Shown: positions 9,667 to 19,981 of the stretch, piece after piece | Layout: every line of letters begins with the position of its first letter | Position numbering within the stretch: the first letter of the stretch is position 1 | Assembly: GCF_001548095.1 (NCBI RefSeq) | Contig: NZ_AP014815.1 | Location: 434,001-498,000, forward strand | Direction: 5' to 3' | DNA length: 64,000 bases | Source: Geminocystis sp. NIES-3708 | GTDB lineage: Bacteria; Cyanobacteriota; Cyanobacteriia; Cyanobacteriales; Cyanobacteriaceae | Notes under the pieces: generated by a model | Told to the model about the DNA's origin: nothing | The model's input: the letters and a program-made list of their open reading frames with translations, nothing else | Database searches by the model: none | Position numbers and translations under genes: made by a program

Positions 9667-10068
9667 ATGCCAGATATAGTTGATATTGCCGTTGGTAACG
9701 ATAATTTTAAAACATTAGTCACCGCAGTAAAAGCTGCAAATTTAGTTGATGTTTTAAAAAGTGAAGGCCCTTTTACAGTTTTTGCACCTACAGATGAGGC
9801 ATTTGCAAAACTCCCTCCAGGCACTATCACTACTTTAGTGCAAAATATACCTCAATTAGCTCGAATATTAACTTATCATGTTGTTTCAGGAAAATTAATG
9901 AAAGCTGATTTAGAAAAAGTTGATTCTGTCATTTCTGTTGAAGGTGCGCCTATTTCTATTGATTGTAGCGACAATTTTGAGGTGAAAAATGCTACTGTTT
10001 TAATAAGTGATATTGAGGCAGATAATGGCGTAATTCATGTTATTGATAATGTGATTTTAATGGGATAG
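9667..10068 (+). CDS. cupS: Fasciclin-domain protein CupS, NDH-1MS small subunit
   Basis: A 133 aa single fasciclin (FAS1) domain protein without signal peptide. It has the H1 motif [18 protein letters not shown] (about residues 37-54), the conserved YHVV and the terminal [13 protein letters not shown]. In NDH-1MS, CupS is the small soluble subunit bound next to CupA. A clear ribosome-binding site AAGGAGA lies at 9651-9657. The position as last gene of the ndhF3 operon supports CupS over the unrelated secreted FAS1 proteins also common in cyanobacteria. Confidence 0.93.
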   Translation: MPDIVDIAVGNDNFKTLVTAVKAANLVDVLKSEGPFTVFAPTDEAFAKLPPGTITTLVQNIPQLARILTYHVVSGKLMKADLEKVDSVISVEGAPISIDCSDNFEVKNATVLISDIEADNGVIHVIDNVILMG

Positions 10069-10251
10069 TGTCAAGACTCAGTTTTAACTTTTTCTTAAAT
10101 TTTACTAATTTTTGATATTTTGTCTCGATATTGAATAGTTTATAATTAGTCTATATCTGATCAAAATTCAATTAATTATCCCTATATGCTCAATAGGTAA
10201 CTTGACATTCTTAAGAATCATTGAATAAGATAAACAAACATTAGTTCAACC

Positions 10252-10650
10252 ATGATAATCAGTAAAATTTTGCCAATGAAAACCAATCAAATTCTTAAAT
10301 TATGCTTACTATCAACTCCTGTTATCTTAGCTTCTTTTTTATTTAACATCTGTCAACCTCAATCAGTAAAAGCATCTGAAAGTCAAGGAATTACTATTAC
10401 TATTCTTAGTCCAGATCAAGTAGAAATTGATGATAAACTTGACTTAGAAAAAAATGAAAATGGTGATTTTATGCTCAATTTTACTGATGAAGAAAGTGAT
10501 TCTGCTATCAAAATGTTTGGTTGTGATTGTCCTTCTTCTATTAATAAGTTAAAAAAATTAAGAGGGATGACTAAAGGAGTTTATGGAGAAATTTTAAATG
10601 ATCAAACTATGATGGCAATGTGTCCTCATCAACAGTATTTAGGTGTATAA
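10252..10650 (+). CDS. Hypothetical exported small protein
   Basis: Not recognised. The 132 aa product has an N-terminal signal sequence: a basic start, then LKLCLLSTPVILASFLFNI, with likely cleavage near SVKASES. The mature part is acidic, with three cysteines in GCDCPSS and MAMCPHQQ, which could bind metal or form disulfides. An in-frame ATG at 10276 (MKTNQILKL) gives a more typical signal peptide and may be the true start; neither has a ribosome-binding site. It follows cupS by 183 bp but has no clear link to it. Confidence 0.65.
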   Translation: MIISKILPMKTNQILKLCLLSTPVILASFLFNICQPQSVKASESQGITITILSPDQVEIDDKLDLEKNENGDFMLNFTDEESDSAIKMFGCDCPSSINKLKKLRGMTKGVYGEILNDQTMMAMCPHQQYLGV

Positions 10651-11060
10651 ATTATTATCATTTTTATTTTTACCTATCTCCTTAATAATTATAATAATCA
10701 TCACTATTTTATAGCAATTAAACAATTAAAAGCATAATAATTTCTACAATAAAAAAGATAGTTTTATTATGCACATTTTTTTAAAATATGGTTTTTCATA
10801 GGCTTCTCTATTCCTTGCTAATCAATCATTTATCCTTAAACTAATGGTTTTTCTATAAGTTGTTTTTAGATTTTTCAAAAAATAATTTAATTCTTCCCAA
10901 TCTTATCTTTCTTCGATAAAGCCTAATTAGTAATACCTTCTCTAAATATGATAAAATAGTAGGGCTGAAAAACCCTGAATATTATGCAATATCGGTATTT
11001 TAGCATTCGATTATTGAGACAAAATTAAAGATATTTTACTATATTTATTAGGTCAAATTT
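10651..11060. other. Intergenic region without a recognised gene
   Basis: 410 bp of AT-rich sequence before putA. No protein of convincing length or composition was found on either strand. A weak hairpin AGGG...CCCT is at 10961-10975, about 85 bp before the putA start, and could belong to its leader. Nothing else was seen. Confidence 0.5.
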
Positions 11061-14000
11061 ATGGTTGCTTCCGCTAATTCTACATTATTCTACGAAGATT
11101 CAACAAAAGCGATCGCCAAAGAATTAATCGAAGCCACAAGGCAAAAAGGCAATATTTTCAGTCAATTGAAAGAACAAGCACAGTTCGATGATAAACTCAT
11201 GGCGTGGACGATGAGTAATCCGGGGTTGAGAGTACAACTGTTTAGATTTATCGATGCACTACCTGCATTAAGGAGTAAATCTGAGATTATGCGTCATTTG
11301 CAACAATATCTCACGGTGAAAGAAGTTGAATTACCCAATGAATTAAAAACTTTACTTAATTTTACCGAAGCCAATTCTATTCCAGCTCAACTGGCCTCTT
11401 CAACTATCACTAAGGCTGTAGAAACCTTAGCTTATAAATACATTTCGGGAGAAACCATCAAAGAGGTGATTAAGGCGGTAGAAAAAATGCGCAAGGAAAA
11501 AATGTGCTTTTCTATCGACTTGTTAGGAGAAGCTGTTATTACTGAAGGAGAAGCGGAATCTTACCTACAAAATTACCTTGAATTAATCACTCAATTAAGT
11601 AATCAAGCTCAAAAATGGGCGACTATCCCCGAAATTGACACCGCAGATGGGGAAAATCTCCCTAAAGTTCAAGTTTCTGTCAAATTAACCGCATTTTATT
11701 CTCAATTTGATCCCATTGATCCTGAAGGTGGTAAAATTAAAGTCTGCGATCGCATTCGTACTTTATTAAGACACGCTCAAAATTATAATACGGCGGTACA
11801 TTTTGATATAGAACAATACGCTTACAAAGATGTAGTTATCTCTATTTTACAAGAGTTGTTAATGGAAGACGAATTTAAGATTCGTACAGATATTGGCGTT
11901 ACCTTACAAGCCTACTTGCGTGACTCCGAGAAAGATTTACAAAAATGGATTAATTGGGCAAAAAAACGGGGTAATCCTATCACCATAAGACTGGTAAAAG
12001 GTGCATATTGGGATCAAGAAACTATTAAATGTCTTCAAAATCACTGGAATCAACCCGTATTTAATGATAAAGCAGAAACTGACATTAATTATGAAAAATT
12101 AACTCGTCTTCTCCTCGAAAATCACGATTATTTAAACGCTGCCATCGCCTCCCATAATGTTCGCACTCAGGCAAATGCCATCGCTATTGTAGAAACCCTG
12201 AAAATTCCTAGAAAACGCTTTGAATGTCAGATATTGTACGGCATGGGAGAAACTTTAGCCAAAGCAATAGTTAAAAGAGGGCATCGAGTGAGGGTTTATG
12301 CACCCTATGGGCGGTTATTACCGGGTATGGCTTATCTTATCCGTCGTTTGTTGGAGAATACGGCTAATAGCTCATTTTTACGCCAAAATTCAGAAGAAAA
12401 ACCTATCGAAGAATTAGTCGCACCTCCCACTGTAAACCTCCCAATCCCAGTTTCTAAGGAGAATTTAGGGGAATCAACTAATGATACGCTAATCCCCTCC
12501 CACAAATCTTCAGAAGGGGGGATTAAAGAAGATTTAAGTGCAGTCGAAACCCCCAACCCCTCTCCCAGAGGGCGAGAGAAGTTTAAAGGGACACCAGATA
12601 CTGATTATGGGAGGGAATCTAACTTGACAAAAGCAAGACAAGCCTTAACTATCGTCAATAATCAACTAGGCAAAACTTATTTACCTTTGATTAACGGCAA
12701 CTATGTGCAAACTGAGAGTTATATCGACTCCGTGAATCCTTCTAACCCTTCGGAAGTTGTGGGGAAAATTGGCTTAATTTCCCTTACCCAAGCTGACGAG
12801 GCGATGAATTCGGCTAAAGAAGCCTTCAAAACATGGAGTAAAACCACTGCTAAACAACGGGCGAATATTTTACGCAAAGCCGCAGATATTATAGAGGAAA
12901 AACGCCATGAATTAATTGCTTGGATGTGCTACGAAGTTGGTAAAATATTGAAAGAAGGTGATCCTGAAGTATCAGAAGCTATTGATTTTTGTCGATATTA
13001 TGCCGATGAAATGGAGAGACTCGATCAAGGTTATAATTACGACGTAGCAGGAGAAAATGACCGATATTTTTATCAACCTCGTGGTATTGCTTTAATCGTT
13101 TCTCCTTGGAATTTTCCTTTTGCTATTTCCACAGGCATGACAGTTGCTGCCTTAGTCGCTGGAAATTGTGCTTTACTTAAACCCGCCGCAACCAGTACGG
13201 TAATTGGAGCGAAAATAGCAGAAATTTTGGTAGAAGCGGGGATTCCTGCCGGAGTTTTCCAATATATACCCGGTAAAGGTTCAATTGTCGGTGATTATCT
13301 CGTTAAACATCCTGACATTCATTTAATCGCATTTACTGGTTCAAGGGAAGTTGGTTGTAAAATTTATGCTGATGCGGCGATATTGCAACCCAAACAAAAA
13401 CACCTTAAACGAGTCATTGCGGAAATGGGTGGTAAAAATGCTATTATCATCGATGAAAGTGCCGATTTAGATCAAGCGGTGGCTGGAGTAATACAATCAG
13501 CTTTCGGTTTTAGTGGTCAAAAATGTTCTGCTTGTAGTCGTGCCATCGTGCTTTCTACTGTTTATGATAGCTTTGTGGAACGTTTAGTCGAAGGGGTAAA
13601 ATCTCTTAACGTAGGTGATGCTAAAAATCCTAGCACAAAAGTTGGTCCTGTTATTGATGACACTGCTCAAAAACGCATTTTAGAATATATCGAGAAAGGT
13701 AAACAAGAAGGTAAGTTAGCCATTCAAGTGCCTACTCCCGAAAATGGGTATTTTGTACCCCCTACCGTGATTGTTGATATTTTAGAAAATGCCACTATTG
13801 CCCAAGAGGAGATTTTTGGTCCTGTATTAGCTGTAATCAAAGCTGACAATTTTGATCATGCCTTAAATATCGCCAACGGCACAGATTACGCTTTAACTGG
13901 TGGTTTATATTCTCGTACTCCAGCTCACATTGATCGAGCTTACAAAGAGTTTGAAGTAGGTAATGTATATATTAATCGTGGTATTACAGGTGCAATCGTT

Positions 14001-14150
14001 GCTCGTCAACCCTTCGGAGGCTTTAAACTCTCAGGTGTTGGCTCAAAAGCAGGAGGACCTGATTATCTGTTACAATTCTTAGAACCTCGTGTAGTAACAG
14101 AAAATATCCAACGTCAAGGTTTTGCACCCATTGAAGGTGCTGATAATTAA
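11061..14150 (+). CDS. putA: Bifunctional proline dehydrogenase / delta-1-pyrroline-5-carboxylate dehydrogenase
   Basis: Oxidises proline to glutamate through pyrroline-5-carboxylate. The 1029 aa chain has an N-terminal FAD-linked PRODH barrel (about residues 130-460; RLVKGAYWD, YGMGETLAKAI and YLIRRLLENTANSSF). The C-terminal aldehyde dehydrogenase domain (about 545-1010) has SPWNFPFAI, the catalytic Glu in IAEMGGKNA and the catalytic Cys in GFSGQKCSACSR. There is no N-terminal DNA-binding domain, so it is not the autoregulatory type. Between the domains, about residues 470-525 are low-complexity and come from palindromic repeat DNA (12491-12578) read in frame. That may explain why the protein is a few tens of residues longer than expected. 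Confidence 0.95.
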   Translation: MVASANSTLFYEDSTKAIAKELIEATRQKGNIFSQLKEQAQFDDKLMAWTMSNPGLRVQLFRFIDALPALRSKSEIMRHLQQYLTVKEVELPNELKTLLNFTEANSIPAQLASSTITKAVETLAYKYISGETIKEVIKAVEKMRKEKMCFSIDLLGEAVITEGEAESYLQNYLELITQLSNQAQKWATIPEIDTADGENLPKVQVSVKLTAFYSQFDPIDPEGGKIKVCDRIRTLLRHAQNYNTAVHFDIEQYAYKDVVISILQELLMEDEFKIRTDIGVTLQAYLRDSEKDLQKWINWAKKRGNPITIRLVKGAYWDQETIKCLQNHWNQPVFNDKAETDINYEKLTRLLLENHDYLNAAIASHNVRTQANAIAIVETLKIPRKRFECQILYGMGETLAKAIVKRGHRVRVYAPYGRLLPGMAYLIRRLLENTANSSFLRQNSEEKPIEELVAPPTVNLPIPVSKENLGESTNDTLIPSHKSSEGGIKEDLSAVETPNPSPRGREKFKGTPDTDYGRESNLTKARQALTIVNNQLGKTYLPLINGNYVQTESYIDSVNPSNPSEVVGKIGLISLTQADEAMNSAKEAFKTWSKTTAKQRANILRKAADIIEEKRHELIAWMCYEVGKILKEGDPEVSEAIDFCRYYADEMERLDQGYNYDVAGENDRYFYQPRGIALIVSPWNFPFAISTGMTVAALVAGNCALLKPAATSTVIGAKIAEILVEAGIPAGVFQYIPGKGSIVGDYLVKHPDIHLIAFTGSREVGCKIYADAAILQPKQKHLKRVIAEMGGKNAIIIDESADLDQAVAGVIQSAFGFSGQKCSACSRAIVLSTVYDSFVERLVEGVKSLNVGDAKNPSTKVGPVIDDTAQKRILEYIEKGKQEGKLAIQVPTPENGYFVPPTVIVDILENATIAQEEIFGPVLAVIKADNFDHALNIANGTDYALTGGLYSRTPAHIDRAYKEFEVGNVYINRGITGAIVARQPFGGFKLSGVGSKAGGPDYLLQFLEPRVVTENIQRQGFAPIEGADN
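12491..12578. repeat. Two palindromic repeat units embedded in the putA coding sequence
   Basis: The first unit has arms AATCCCC (12491-12497) and GGGGATT (12518-12524). The second has CTCTCCC (12560-12566) against GGGCGAGAG (12570-12578), with one bulge. G-rich and C-rich dyads of this sort are typical of dispersed intergenic repeats in cyanobacteria. Here they keep the putA frame open and encode a Ser/Pro/Glu-rich linker segment. Confidence 0.75.
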
Positions 14151-14185
14151 TGATTTATCTCTCCCTAAAATAGAAAGATAATTGT

Positions 14186-14210
14186 AAGGTGGGCAATGCT
14201 CACCTTTTTT
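14186..14210 (+). terminator. Rho-independent terminator after putA
   Basis: A stem AAGGTGGGC (14186-14194) and GCTCACCTT (14198-14206) with one G-T pair and loop AAT is followed by a run of six T. It lies 36 bp after the putA stop codon. Confidence 0.8.
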
Positions 14211-14314
14211 CGTTCAATTTCAGGGAAAAATGGAAATGATGCAAATTGTTATCTAGAGCGAGATATACAAAATGCGATGAAAAATTTAGATAATTTAAAC
14301 GGAAAAAAATAATT

Positions 14315-14400
14315 ATGAAATATGAATATTCAATCTCAATTTAGTGGGGTAATCAAGATCAAAAATATATTATAAGTTTACCAGAATATAGATTATTACA
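14315..14400 (+). pseudogene. Decayed HicB-like gene remnant
   Basis: From ATG 14315 the frame reads MKYEYSISI, a TAG stop (14342-14344), then WGNQDQKYIISLPEY. This looks like the start of a HicB-family antitoxin (MKYEY..I.W...D..Y..SLPE) broken by one nonsense codon and without a recognisable remainder. The upstream sequence up to 14310 reads as the tail of another short frame ending NLDNLNGKK. The identification rests on a short motif only. Confidence 0.45.
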
Positions 14401-14499
14401 AATAAATAACTCAAACATATTTTTTAATCAGGAAAAAACAATAATTTTTTTAAAGAAGAATAAAAACAAAAGAATCACTAGAGATTTTTTTTTGTGAAT

Positions 14500-16377
14500 C
14501 TATTGCTGCCAAATATCCACCCATTTTGCAATACCATCATTAGCTAAAATCCAACGACGGACTGATTTTTTTTCTCGTATCACTTCTTGATTATTTTTAA
14601 TTAAAGCGTATTTGTAAGCAATAGCTTTTCCTGCACTTTCATTAAAAGGAATTTCTCCAAACCACGTGTTAGGATTAATGTATTCGAGAATATATCCTTT
14701 GGTAATATCCCAATTGCCTAATTCAGGACAATCTCCTGTTACGATGATAGATTCTCCTAATTGTGTGACAATACCATTAATTTGCACTCTAACAATAGTT
14801 TTACCTTTGACTTTTTCGCCGATATAATTGAAAATAAGAACACTTTGAGGCGGTAATGTTAAATCATTCACTTGACCATTGATAACTTTAATCTTGGTCT
14901 TAGTTAACATACAATAATATTCTCCATCCATTAATTCTGTGTTTTGTAACTGAATCCCTTGAGAATAGTAAGATTTATTAAAACACACTAAAGAACGAAA
15001 ATCTCGATAGCATCTTATAAAGCAGTAAATGTCTTCACTAATATATTTTTCAACTTGACTACCGAGAGAAATTGCGGGATTAACTCTTCTTAATTTGGAT
15101 AATTTTGCCAAATCCTGATAAATAGGAGTATCCATATCCCATTTTTCCATCATGGGGCGATTATAAGGATCTTCTCCCCCATTGGTATCATTATGTAAAT
15201 ATTGTTCTGTGCCATAGTAAATGCAAGGAATACCCCGACAAGTCATGATTAACGCTACAGCTAACCTTAAAGCATTACCATCAGGGTTTAAGCTGCCAAA
15301 ACGAGGCATATCATGATTATCAAAAAAAGTGATTAATTCCGTAGCCGTATTGTAAAGATAATCCAGATTAAAGACATCTTGTACTAATTGAAATCCTCCA
15401 GGGGCGTTTTTTGCTAGACATTCACGAATTGCACCAGATAAACCAAAATCAAGAATTGACATTCCCGAATCATTAGCAAATTCAACAGATTTACCATCTT
15501 TAGGGTTGCTAAAACCCCACTCTCCAAAAGCAAATAAATCTGGGCGATGGGTTTTTAAATCTCCAATAAATTCTTGCCAAAACCATAGGGGCATATGTTT
15601 TACTGTATCGATTCGTAAAGCATCAATACCAATATCTAACCATTGTTTAATAGCAGATTTAATATAATTACGATATTCAATATTACTTTCGTTGAAAGTC
15701 GCTAAACCTGCCATTTCATAATGTAATAACTGATCTTCATTTTCCCAATCAGTTATTTCAGGATTATGATAATACCAGTTATTCTTATCATCATAATAAT
15801 CGGCAATTAAGACACCATCATCATAAAGTTTTCCTTTTTCTCCACTGACATCAGGACTGCTATGATTACAAACAATGTCAAGAATTATTTTGATTCCTAG
15901 ACTATGGGCTTGATTAACTAAACGATTAAAAGCGGTACACTTAAAAAGGGAGTTATCTTCACCCTGAGACAAAAAACGGGGATTAATTCGCTTAAAATCT
16001 TTTGTCCAATATCCGTGCATTGGTGCATTATCAAATTGTAATGATTCCACTTGCTCAAATAATGGTGAAATCCAAATAGCCGTGACACCTAAACCTTTTA
16101 GATAGTCTAGTTTTTCGATAATACCTTGTATATCTCCACCCCAATATTTTCCCCAAAAGTTTCGAGAAGTATCTGATAGTTGAGGATTGAAACCTTCATT
16201 ATTACTCTGATCACCATCGAAAAAGCGATCTACTATAATAAAATAAATAGTCTCCTGACGAAATTCTATCGCTCTGGTAAACAAAAACTCCCAATTAGAA
16301 TCTTCTTTTTCTGTTTGATTAGAAGTATAAAAACCAGCCGCCGCATTAGTAACACGAATATCAGATCTTGAAGTCAT
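14500..16377 (-). CDS. Alpha-amylase family glycoside hydrolase (GH13) with C-terminal CBM20
   Basis: Acts on alpha-1,4-glucan such as glycogen or maltodextrin. The 625 aa protein has a GH13 barrel. Region I ends DIVCNHSS (around 167-174). The nucleophile is D257 in GIDALRIDTVKH, the acid/base is E286 in FAFGEWGF, and D356 is in FFDNHDMPRF. A beta-sandwich follows; about residues 525-625 form a CBM20 starch-binding domain (VTGDCPELGNWDITKGYILE). There is no signal peptide, so it is probably intracellular. The family also includes cyclomaltodextrin glucanotransferases, so the exact activity is open. The KDPG-type aldolase lies 19 bp upstream on the same strand, suggesting co-transcription of carbon-catabolic genes. 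Confidence 0.9.
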   Translation of the reverse strand: MTSRSDIRVTNAAAGFYTSNQTEKEDSNWEFLFTRAIEFRQETIYFIIVDRFFDGDQSNNEGFNPQLSDTSRNFWGKYWGGDIQGIIEKLDYLKGLGVTAIWISPLFEQVESLQFDNAPMHGYWTKDFKRINPRFLSQGEDNSLFKCTAFNRLVNQAHSLGIKIILDIVCNHSSPDVSGEKGKLYDDGVLIADYYDDKNNWYYHNPEITDWENEDQLLHYEMAGLATFNESNIEYRNYIKSAIKQWLDIGIDALRIDTVKHMPLWFWQEFIGDLKTHRPDLFAFGEWGFSNPKDGKSVEFANDSGMSILDFGLSGAIRECLAKNAPGGFQLVQDVFNLDYLYNTATELITFFDNHDMPRFGSLNPDGNALRLAVALIMTCRGIPCIYYGTEQYLHNDTNGGEDPYNRPMMEKWDMDTPIYQDLAKLSKLRRVNPAISLGSQVEKYISEDIYCFIRCYRDFRSLVCFNKSYYSQGIQLQNTELMDGEYYCMLTKTKIKVINGQVNDLTLPPQSVLIFNYIGEKVKGKTIVRVQINGIVTQLGESIIVTGDCPELGNWDITKGYILEYINPNTWFGEIPFNESAGKAIAYKYALIKNNQEVIREKKSVRRWILANDGIAKWVDIWQQ

Positions 16378-16396
16378 ATTTAAAAACCTAACTCTC

Positions 16397-17041
16397 TTAA
16401 GTTAAATTTATACTAACCAATAGATCTTGAATTTGCTTTACTCTAGCAGAAATTACTTCCCATTGTTCTTCTTTTACTAAATCTTTGGGAAATAAATCTG
16501 TTGATAATCCAACGGCGATCGCACCAGCTTTGATATAATGAGGTGCTGAATGTATCGTCACTCCTCCTGTGGGAATTAAGGGAATATGATTAATGGGAGA
16601 AAGAATTGTTTTCAGATAATCAACTCCCCCCACCCCATGAATAGGAAAAACTTTGACGGTTTTAGCACCAGAATTAAAGGCATTGATGATTTCTGAAGGA
16701 GATAAAGCCCCTGGTATGAAAGGAATATCATGATTATGGGCAAAATTAACTAAATTTGAGTCAAAATGAGGACTAAAACAGAATTGGCTTCCTGCTTCCA
16801 TAGCACAAATTAAATCTTTATGAGTAATAATTGTACCTACTCCAATATAACAATGGGGTAACTCTTTTCTAAGAATAGTAATTAATTTTGCAGGTTGGTC
16901 ACTATTCCATGTAATTTCAATTAGTCTAATACCACTTTGAGCTAAAATATGAGCCATCTTTAAACCCATTTCCCAATTATGACAACGAATTACAGCAATT
17001 AAACGATAATTATGTAAAATGGATAGCCAATTTTCCAACAT
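16397..17041 (-). CDS. eda: KDPG/KHG-type aldolase (Eda)
   Basis: Class I aldolase cleaving 2-keto-3-deoxy-6-phosphogluconate to pyruvate and glyceraldehyde-3-phosphate, or 4-hydroxy-2-oxoglutarate. The 214 aa length is typical. The Schiff-base lysine is K130 in TVKVFPI. E42 in IEITW and R19 in VIRCHN fit the active site, and PTGGV binds phosphate. It is the upstream gene of a pair with the amylase. Cyanobacteria use Eda in an Entner-Doudoroff branch and possibly in proline/hydroxyproline metabolism; PutA and Gnd are close by. Substrate preference cannot be read from sequence. Confidence 0.9.
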   Translation of the reverse strand: MLENWLSILHNYRLIAVIRCHNWEMGLKMAHILAQSGIRLIEITWNSDQPAKLITILRKELPHCYIGVGTIITHKDLICAMEAGSQFCFSPHFDSNLVNFAHNHDIPFIPGALSPSEIINAFNSGAKTVKVFPIHGVGGVDYLKTILSPINHIPLIPTGGVTIHSAPHYIKAGAIAVGLSTDLFPKDLVKEEQWEVISARVKQIQDLLVSINLT

Positions 17042-17125
17042 GGATTAAGTAAAAAATAAAAATTGATTATTATTCATCAATAACTAATAATTGATTAGTA
17101 GTAAACTGTTTAGGGATTAAGGAAA

Positions 17126-18316
17126 GTGAAAATACTGGTGCTATCATGGGAGTTTCCGCCAAGAATTATAGGAGGTATCGCACGTCATGTAGCAGAATTA
17201 TATCCTGAAATTGTTCAATTAGGTCATGATATACATTTAATCACCCTTGAATTTGCTAACGCACCTAAATTTGAAGTTGTCGAAGGCATCAAAATTTATC
17301 GTATTTCCATTCCTCCTAATGAAAACTTTTTTGACTGGGTTATTTCTATGAATGATGTCATGAGAGTAACGTCAGAAAATTTAATTAGTAAGATTGGCAC
17401 TTTTGATATAATTCATGCCCATGATTGGTTGGTAGCTGATAGTGCTATTTCTCTCAAACATCATTTTAAAATTCCCTTAATTTCAACCATTCACGCTACA
17501 GAATATGGCAGACATAACGGTATTCATAATGACACTCATATTTATATATCTAGTAAAGAAGGCACTTTAGTTTATGAATCATGGCGAGTAATTGTTTGCA
17601 GTCAATATATGCGTCGTGAAATTAATCAGGCTTTAGGTTGTCCTTGGGATAAAATAGATGTAGTTTATAATGGTATTCGCCCTGAAAAGAAAAGGCGATC
17701 GCCAAACTTTGACTGTACAGAATTTAGGCGAAAATTTGCTAGAGATGACGAAAAAATAATTTACTATGTCGGTAGAATGACTTATGAAAAAGGTATCCAT
17801 ATATTATTAAATGCCGCACCCAAAATAATAGAAGCCTTAGAAGGAAAAGTTAAATTCGTCATTATCGGCGGGGGAAATACCAACTACATCAAAGATTTAG
17901 CCCATCATTTAGGTATTTGGGATCGTTGTTATTTTACAGGATTTATGTCAGATGAAGATCTCAACCAATTTCAAACAGTGGCAGATTGTGCCGTTTTCCC
18001 CAGTTTATACGAACCTTTTGGCATTGTTGCCTTAGAAAGTTTTGCTTCTCGTGTCCCTGTGGTAGTTTCTGATACAGGAGGATTACCTGAAGTGGTAAGA
18101 CATGGGAATACTGGTATGGTGACTCAAACCAACAATCCCGATTCTCTGGCATGGGGAATATTAGAAATGTTAAGAAATCCTGACTATGCACAATTACTTG
18201 TCAATAATGCCTATGAAGATTTAAGTAAACGTTTTCAATGGGCAAAATTAGCTCAACAAACTGTTGCTGTGTATAACCTAGTTTTACACGAAAGACAAGA
18301 AATAACTTGGGAGTAG
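17126..18316 (+). CDS. GT4-type glycosyltransferase (glycogen synthase-like)
   Basis: Transfers sugar from a nucleotide- or phospho-activated donor; the acceptor is unknown. The 396 aa protein has the GT-B fold. The N-terminal glycine-rich loop is SWEFPPRIIGGIARHV (residues 7-22), as in glycogen synthases and sucrose/trehalose-type GT4 enzymes. The C-terminal domain has GRMTYEKGIHILL and the donor-binding SLYEPFGIVALE. The start is GTG at 17126 with AAGGAAA just upstream; there is no better ATG. It is transcribed away from eda with an 84-bp gap. It may belong with the neighbouring alpha-glucan genes, but its family also includes cell-wall transferases. Confidence 0.88.
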   Translation: MKILVLSWEFPPRIIGGIARHVAELYPEIVQLGHDIHLITLEFANAPKFEVVEGIKIYRISIPPNENFFDWVISMNDVMRVTSENLISKIGTFDIIHAHDWLVADSAISLKHHFKIPLISTIHATEYGRHNGIHNDTHIYISSKEGTLVYESWRVIVCSQYMRREINQALGCPWDKIDVVYNGIRPEKKRRSPNFDCTEFRRKFARDDEKIIYYVGRMTYEKGIHILLNAAPKIIEALEGKVKFVIIGGGNTNYIKDLAHHLGIWDRCYFTGFMSDEDLNQFQTVADCAVFPSLYEPFGIVALESFASRVPVVVSDTGGLPEVVRHGNTGMVTQTNNPDSLAWGILEMLRNPDYAQLLVNNAYEDLSKRFQWAKLAQQTVAVYNLVLHERQEITWE

Positions 18317-18528
18317 TTGCAATATAATGTAAGAATTTTAGATACTTTAACTTGAGGTAATTGATCAATATTTTTTTACTAATACTCAAATCTTTTGTCA
18401 AAACAACAAACTTAACAGATCAAATCTGAAGAAGTTAAACTTTATAAATCTTAAGAATATCTTAGTGAACTATTCTCAGAAGATCGAGTTAACCTGAAGG
18501 TAAAAGGATTTATTGATAGGAATTATTT

Positions 18529-19947
18529 ATGACCAAAAGAACCTTTGGAGTAATTGGATTAGCTGTAATGGGTGAAAATCTAGCCCTCAACGTCGAAAGT
18601 AGAGGATTTCCCATTGCCGTTTATAATCGTAGCCCAAATAAAACAGAAGAATTTATGGCTACAAGAGCACAGGGTAAAGACGTTAAACCAGCTTACTCTT
18701 TAGAAGAATTTGTGCAAACTTTAGAACGTCCTCGTAAGATATTGGTAATGGTAAAAGCGGGTGCACCCGTGGATGCCGTTATTCAACAACTCAAGCCGTT
18801 ACTTGATGAAGGAGATATGATTATCGATGGTGGCAACTCCCTCTATGAAGACACAGAAAGACGTACTAATGAGCTAGAAGCCACTGGTTTAGGGTTTATG
18901 GGTATGGGAGTGAGTGGTGGTGAAGAAGGTGCTTTAAATGGTCCTTCTTTGATGCCTGGGGGCACTAAAGCTGCCTATGATGAGCTTGAACCTATTTTAA
19001 CTAAAATTGCTGCCCAAGTCGATGATGGTGCTTGTGTTACCTATATTGGTCCTCGTGGTGCAGGTCACTACGTTAAGATGGTACATAATGGTATTGAGTA
19101 CGGGGATATGCAGTTAATCGCTGAAGCCTATGATCTGTTGAAAAACGGCTTAGGATTAGATAACGATAGGCTAGGAGAAGTATTTAGCGATTGGAATACC
19201 ACCGATGAGCTAAATTCTTTTTTAATTGAGATTACTGCTAATATTTTCCCAAAAAAAGATCCTGAAACAGGCAAACATTTAATTGATTTAATTGTCGATG
19301 CGGCAGGACAAAAAGGAACAGGTAGTTGGACTGTCATTAACTCTTTACAAATGGGCGTACCCATTCCGACAATTTATGCGGCGGTATATGCTCGATCGAT
19401 TTCTAGTTACAAAGAAGAACGGGTGTTCGCATCGAAAGAATTAACGGGAATTACCGAAAAATTCGACGGTGATGTAGAAAGTTTTATCTCTAAAATTAGG
19501 GATGCTTTATATTGCTCGAAAATGTGCTCTTATGCTCAAGGTATGGCTTTAATTGCTAAGGCTTCTGCTGAGTATAACTATGATGTCAATTTACCCGAAG
19601 TTGCTCGAATTTGGAAAGGTGGTTGTATTATCAAAGCGGGTTTTTTGGGCAAAATTAATAAGGCTTTCACCGATAACCCTAGTTTACCGAATTTACTCCT
19701 TGCCCCTGAGTTTAAACAAAGTATCCTTGATCGTCAACAGGCGTGGCGAGATGTGCTAGTGTTAGCTACTAAAATGGGTATTCCCGTCCCAGCTTTTAGT
19801 GCTTCTCTAAATTATTTTGATAGCTACAGGCTCGAACGACTTCCCCAGAATTTAACTCAAGCACAAAGGGATTATTTTGGGGCGCATACTTATGAGCGTA
19901 TCGATAAACCCCGTGGAGAATTCTTCCACACTGAATGGATGTCTTAA
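18529..19947 (+). CDS. gnd: 6-phosphogluconate dehydrogenase, decarboxylating (NADP+)
   Basis: Oxidative pentose-phosphate enzyme converting 6-phosphogluconate to ribulose-5-phosphate, CO2 and NADPH; the main dark NADPH source in cyanobacteria. The 472 aa length is standard. The N-terminal [12 protein letters not shown] binds NADP with the NRS specificity loop ([11 protein letters not shown]). The substrate site includes [19 protein letters not shown] and [13 protein letters not shown] with the catalytic Lys and Glu. The C-terminal ends with [11 protein letters not shown]. The ATG at 18529 begins [10 protein letters not shown]. The gene is separate from the GT4 gene upstream (212 bp). Confidence 0.98.
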   Translation: MTKRTFGVIGLAVMGENLALNVESRGFPIAVYNRSPNKTEEFMATRAQGKDVKPAYSLEEFVQTLERPRKILVMVKAGAPVDAVIQQLKPLLDEGDMIIDGGNSLYEDTERRTNELEATGLGFMGMGVSGGEEGALNGPSLMPGGTKAAYDELEPILTKIAAQVDDGACVTYIGPRGAGHYVKMVHNGIEYGDMQLIAEAYDLLKNGLGLDNDRLGEVFSDWNTTDELNSFLIEITANIFPKKDPETGKHLIDLIVDAAGQKGTGSWTVINSLQMGVPIPTIYAAVYARSISSYKEERVFASKELTGITEKFDGDVESFISKIRDALYCSKMCSYAQGMALIAKASAEYNYDVNLPEVARIWKGGCIIKAGFLGKINKAFTDNPSLPNLLLAPEFKQSILDRQQAWRDVLVLATKMGIPVPAFSASLNYFDSYRLERLPQNLTQAQRDYFGAHTYERIDKPRGEFFHTEWMS

Positions 19948-19981
19948 TATCATTTTCATAACGAAATTTTGATCAAAGTAT

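Noticed and set aside
10961..10975. AGGG...CCCT hairpin as a regulatory element of putA
   Set aside because: Only four base pairs and no supporting features; left in the gap description.
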